Shown here piece after piece: positions 54,901-60,900 of a stretch of DNA of 64,000 bases. The first letter of the stretch is position 1. Every line of letters begins with the position of its first letter. Location: NCBI GenBank assembly GCA_020698575.1, contig CM036251.1, forward strand, positions 1,736,288 through 1,800,287, read 5' to 3'. The position numbers were made by a program, and so were the translations under genes. The stretch comes from Bostrychus sinensis (lineage: Eukaryota; Chordata; Actinopteri; Gobiiformes; Eleotridae). Under the pieces are notes generated by a model that was not told the origin of the DNA, did no database searches, and saw only the letters and a list, made by a program, of their open reading frames with translations.

Positions 54901-57900
54901 AACACGGCTCATTCTGTTCCAAATCAAAACATGAACAAAAAATTATCAGATTTGTTATTACTTTACAGAAAGTAAAGGAAAAAGGAACATAATGCTCAAA
55001 AAATAGCAGTGGCTGCATTTTTCTTAACAAACTCCAACATTTTCTGTATAAACTGAAAATGCTTTCAGTTTCTGTTTCCTGTGGATCTCAGAACTAATAT
55101 TATATTATATAATATAATATTAATATAATATAATATTATTATAATAGTCATATGACCACAGTTTTTGAGAACTGCTCTTCATCTGTGATGCATGGAGTCC
55201 ACTAACTTCTGTTATCACAGCCCAGGAGAGGGGACCACCTCAAAAAGAACAAAAAGGTGGGGCAGACTCAAGAAATAAAAGTTTTTATAAACAAATGTAA
55301 CTCACTGAGATACAAGCTGCTTCAGTTTAGGGCCTATAAAACATCTGATGTGCTGTTTTTATCCCAAAAACACACATTTTGCAAAGTAATGTCTTTACTG
55401 AGGCTTTCTGCTGACACTTTGTGATAAAAAAAAATGGAAAAGAAAAAAAAACACAGGCGCAGCACCACAGCAACCATTTACTCAACCTGGAACACCCACA
55501 AATATTTATTCACCATTTTACACAAGGAACACGAACCACACCTTGTTCTTACCTTAATGTAACTTTTTATTGGATCCACTGAGCACCAATGAAAAAGTGG
55601 GGCATTCTCTGACTCAGTGGGACGGGGGCAGAGGACTAAATGTCTGTGCAGTAAAACCAAACGTGGGACAGGAGGTCGCCCCGGCCCAGGACGACTGGAC
55701 TACAGTCAGCAGTTCCTCTGCGTTTCTTGGTGTGGCCTCAGAAACAGCATTTTTAATGTCACCCCACAAGTTTTCTGTGTCTGGGGACTGTGGGCCCCTC
55801 CGTAACATAAATCTGACTGGTCCTGAAACCAGATGCTGCTCTTTTAGTGTGTTTTTTTGGGCAGCTATTACTCTGCTCTATTTGCTGCAGAACAGTGATA
55901 GTTTTGTTTTGTGATGTTGGACTGCTGTTGTTTTGACCACAGCTGTAATCCTGAAACTCGGCTCCCAGCTCTAACCCTGTCCCGCTGTGTCCTCAGAGAT
56001 GGAGCGGTTCCTCCCGGACTTCACCGGGGGCTCCTTCCCTCTGTCCGCTCTGAGTCCGTTCAGACCCTCCTCAGACCCGGGACCGGCTCCGGGACCGGGA
56101 CAGTGTGGAGGGAAGGTCTGGAGGAGGAGGGACAACAGGCTGAGGCGCTCCAACACCTCCCCCAGGAAGAGAGGAGGTCCTGGGACAGGCTTCAGCGGCG
56201 CGGGGGGGTCCTTCAGAGAGGGTACGGAAAACTAAAGTTAAATCTGGGCATTTAACGTTTTTCTATTGGCAGAGGTGGAAAGTTTTTATTTTTATTTTCC
56301 TTTTGGTAGAAAAATTTAACTTTTACTCAAGAAAATGTGAAATCCCTGGATGAGCAGAAGTATTAAGGATATATATATTTATATATTATTTCTAACAGTG
56401 TTTTTAAAGTAATAGCAGCAGTATTTTTATTATTTTTATTGATATTAGACTTTTTACTGTACTGACAAAAGTACATATTCTACTTTTAATAAACTTTAAA
56501 TTCAGTATTACTAATCGTTTTTACTACTACTACTACTACTACTACTACTAATAATAATAATAATAATAATTTACTTTTACTAGAGTCATTTTATTTTAAG
56601 TATTTTTCAGTACAGATTACTTCTTCCACCTCTGCCTGACTCAGTTGGAGTCTTGTTGCTTACATAAAACAAAAACTATACACCTAACTACTTTATCAGG
56701 TGCACTGGGTTATGTATTAACCTAAACAAGTGCAGCTGAATAATAAAATGAATTTTGAGGCATTTTGTGTCTGATGTAACGTTCTGTCCTGTGTCAGGTT
56801 CTCAGTCCACCTCTGACGTCCGCTTCATCTCCAACGGAAAACTTCACAGGTTTGTACACGATCGTTTCAATTTAACTGTAACAAAGCTAAGTAACCACTA
56901 AAGGGCGCTGTCTCACAGGTTTTATATACTGTACACCATAGAGATATAATAAAACGCTAGAGTGGACATTCTAATGGTGAACTGCAGTAACTGATGCAGC
57001 CGCCATGTTGTGACTGTATGTTAAACAAACAGAGAGATGCACTTATCTTCACCGTATTTTTTAATATAATTTTGTTCATTTGGTGACTTTTTTCTTATTT
57101 GTGCTTGATCTCGTGCCCGATCTCGCAAAAAATGATTTAAAGCTAATGCCGTTTTTTTTTTTTTTTACAATTAAAGCTAATACATTAAAAGCTAAGCTAA
57201 CTGATAATACTGTGTAAAATGAGATCAGTCACTTGATTTATAACTTTAACATTTGTACCTCAGTTTTTAAATGATTGCACGTTATTTAGCCTATATTTAC
57301 ATCACCAAGAACAGACATTTCATGTTGAAAGGCAAGTTATAGTAATAATAGAATAGAGAACAACAGCTGAGAAGGTGTGCGCTATGCTAACGTAACACAT
57401 TGATGGTTATTCAGCTACATGAAGCATAAACAACGAACTGAATAGGTGTCTCGTATGTTAACGTAATATATTAACAGTTATTCACATAACTATAGCATAA
57501 AGAACATAATATAACAAGTTCACCAAACTCACCATCTCACTCCTAATCGCTAAATCCTTTAAATTCTTCATCCTCGGTGTCGCTTCTGAACAACTCCGCC
57601 AACTCCGGAGGTAGACGAAGCGCCGCTTCCTCCTCTGCGTGGCTGTCGTCAGACTCAGCATCAGTTCCATTTCCAATTATTCCGCTCTTTCTCAGTTGTC
57701 TTTATAGCCTAAGTTGTTAGTGGTAATGTTTACATTTTAAATTGTCAGTGGTACAGGTGCAGCAGATGCTGGTACACAAGCCTAGAGCGCCCCCTAACCA
57801 ACACCTGAAATATTTTAATATATAAGTCACACCTGAGTATACGTCACACTCCTGGCCAGACGATGGAAAAAAGTGCGACTTATAGTCCAGAAAATAAGGT

Positions 57901-60900
57901 ACTTACCATTAGCATTAGCATTATCCTACAGTCACAAGATGGCCGCCGGAATTGCCACCGAAGCAGTTGCCATGACCACTCTAGTGTTTTATTATATCTC
58001 TATGCTCTATGTGGACATCCTCATCTTGACAAAACAACACTGATGGAAGTTTTTAACAGTGGTCTGTGTTTTATTTTATGACAGCAGGTTTAATAAAAGT
58101 GTGTGTTTTGTTTGTTTTGTGTGTTTTGTTTGTCAGAGATGGAGTGGCGCTGGCCGTGTTCTCAGACGAGGAGACAGATCTGATCAGAGAACTGCAGACC
58201 ATGTGCTCGAGCAAATCTGAGCCAGACATCAGCAAGGTACAAACTGTTACTGAACACACTGACAATTACTTATGGACACTTTTTGGCCTTATGTCTTTTT
58301 GTTTTGCAAATGATTGGAACTTGTATCAAAATACACTTCATATAGTTTTAGGGATGTAACGATTCTTTGTAAATCGGCTAAAAATCTGTGCATAAGAGAG
58401 AAATTTTGAATCGGTGCGGAAAAAATAAATTGCGATGTCGCTTTAAAACAGCGTGCAGGCCACCAGAGTATACTGGAGCGTAATCTGACTCCATATTTGG
58501 TGCTACACATCGTCACCTGACCATTTACAGAAGAGAAACATGAATTTATATAAAGTTTAAGTTTACAGGACTCGTAAAATCATTAGCCCAACGAGCTGGG
58601 AACGTGAAAAGACTGCACAAGAGCTTCATTACTCGGCGCTCCCTCACCTCTCGCACAGACGGAGGAGCGCACACACAGCGCTCAGGGAACAACAACACCA
58701 AGCCCAGGACAGAGACATCTGAAGGTTTTATTTACCCTGCACCTGTTTGCTCCGTTTACCATCGCTCAGAAAGTAGCTTGTTGTTAGCAGCGAGCTAAAG
58801 CAAAGCTAAGTGGCTAACAACAGCTAAAGTTTATTTGAAGTTTCAGTGGCCCCTCCCCCGGAGCGTTTCCATGGAGATCAGAGTCTTTACTGAGGATGAG
58901 TCTTTCCTCTCTGATATTTTTATAAAACTTGAGTTTTATTAGGCTCATTATAAATCACTGAGTCCTGGATTCATGATGAGCTGCTTCTCTGTGCGTTGCT
59001 TGCTACTGAAGTGGCTCTGTTTTTGGAAAAGAGAAAGGTGTTAATAAAAGTGGCTAACAAATTATTTTATATATTTTTGTTATTTTTACAACTGTTTTAA
59101 TTTCTACTTTTTATTCAATTTCTGTTAATAAGAAATGTACAACAATTTAAGTTTGATAAGGAGACACAAATAGGCTCTGTAAAAAAATCCTTTTGGTCAT
59201 AATTATACTGCAACTAAATCTCCAAATAAAAATCATAAAAAACTGTAATCATGAACAGAAAAATCGTGAATCGAATCAAATCGTGACTTCAGTACATTGT
59301 TAGATTCCTATACGGTTTCGATGATCTCACTTTCTGCCTTTAAAAGCAGATTAAAGGTCAGTTTTAAAAACTCTTGTAAATGTTTTACTAATGAGCAATA
59401 GTTTTTTTTTTTTTTTTTTTTTTTTGTGTGTCATTTTATGTTTGCTTCCCTCTTCCCTTTAAGAGTTCTCAGCACTTCCAGGTCAACATTGTAAATAAGA
59501 ATTTGTTCTTCATATTCTTCCTGGTGAAATAAAGGTTAAATAAAATAAACTTGTACTCTAAAGCACATGTACTTCAGCAAATACTTTTACTGTAAGAGAT
59601 GGTTAAAGTACTGCTTTTTCAAACAATACAAGTTCTTTCTCCTGATTCAGAGTTTCCCACAAATTTAGATTTAGTCAGTGGAAAACTTTTTAATATCAGT
59701 TTAGTGCTGTTTATATGTTAAACCTAAGATCTGTTTTTTTTTTTTTTTTTTAATAATTTTCAAATATTCAGAAAGTTTTAGCACACCTTAGCATTCTTAA
59801 ATTGTGTTTTTAAAAAGATGTAAACAAAAATGAATTCAAATTAAAGCCAAAGTCGATTATCACAACCATGTGGAGTGAGTATATTACCTTTAAAATAATA
59901 CTTGGAGATATTTTGCATTTATAGTAAAAAAAAAAAAAGACACATTAAGTTTAAGTTTTAGACTCTGGAGGAAAAAACAAAGATTAGAGGAAGCTGCCAT
60001 AAACTTTTGAGTGAAAGGGAAACTGTCCTCACAGCTGAGCTCAGAGTCAGCCACAGGGGGGCGCTGGTGTCACATGTTTAGCCTCACCACTAAACTGTCA
60101 TCCCTTTAAATATAGAGCGTTGAATTATCCAGTTTACAAACATCACTGTGAGAAATGTGTGTGTTTATATATATATATATATATAAAAGTTAAGTTTAAG
60201 TTTGTCATATGCACACAAATACAAAGTACCATAAACAGTGAAATAAGATGTGCCCTGGCGCTCTCTCCTAAAAGAAGAAATAATATCTAGCAATAAAATT
60301 GACAAAAAAATACAATAAAATCAATAATTATACAGTGTAATATAACATACAGTGCAATCAATTCAGTTTTTATATAAACAGCAAAATCAGCCATCAGCCC
60401 TCCCTGTAGTGGAGCTGTTTAAAGTCTTACTGCTTGGGGATAAAAACTCTTCCTGATCTGTGAAGTCCGGGCCTTGAGGCTTCGCAGGCGCTGCCCGAGG
60501 GAAGAGAAGAGAAACCGCTGAGTGCAGGGCGACTTGTTTCCTCCAGGACACTGCACACTGATTTTTTTCCTACAATGTTTTTTGTAGATGTCTTGTATTT
60601 GGGGCAGTGGTGATCCAATAATGTTAGCTGCAGTTTTTACAGTTGTTGTAAGGAGACCATGGTCATGTGATGTGACTCTGCCAAACCCCAGCAGCAGGCG
60701 TCCTGTTAAAACTCTCTCTGTTATACAACAAGAGAATGTGATGAGGATTTCCTTAGACAGGCCATATTTTTTGAGACACCTCAGGAAAAAAAAGTCTCTG
60801 GTGTGGTTTTTTGATCACACAATTAATGTGAAGAGACCAAGAAAGCGAGTCACAAATAATGAATGCCCAGAAACTTAAAGCTCTTTATAGTTTCATCAGG

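Noticed and set aside
58066..58359. 97-codon single-exon gene
   Set aside because: It is cttnbp2 exon j read through both of its splice sites.
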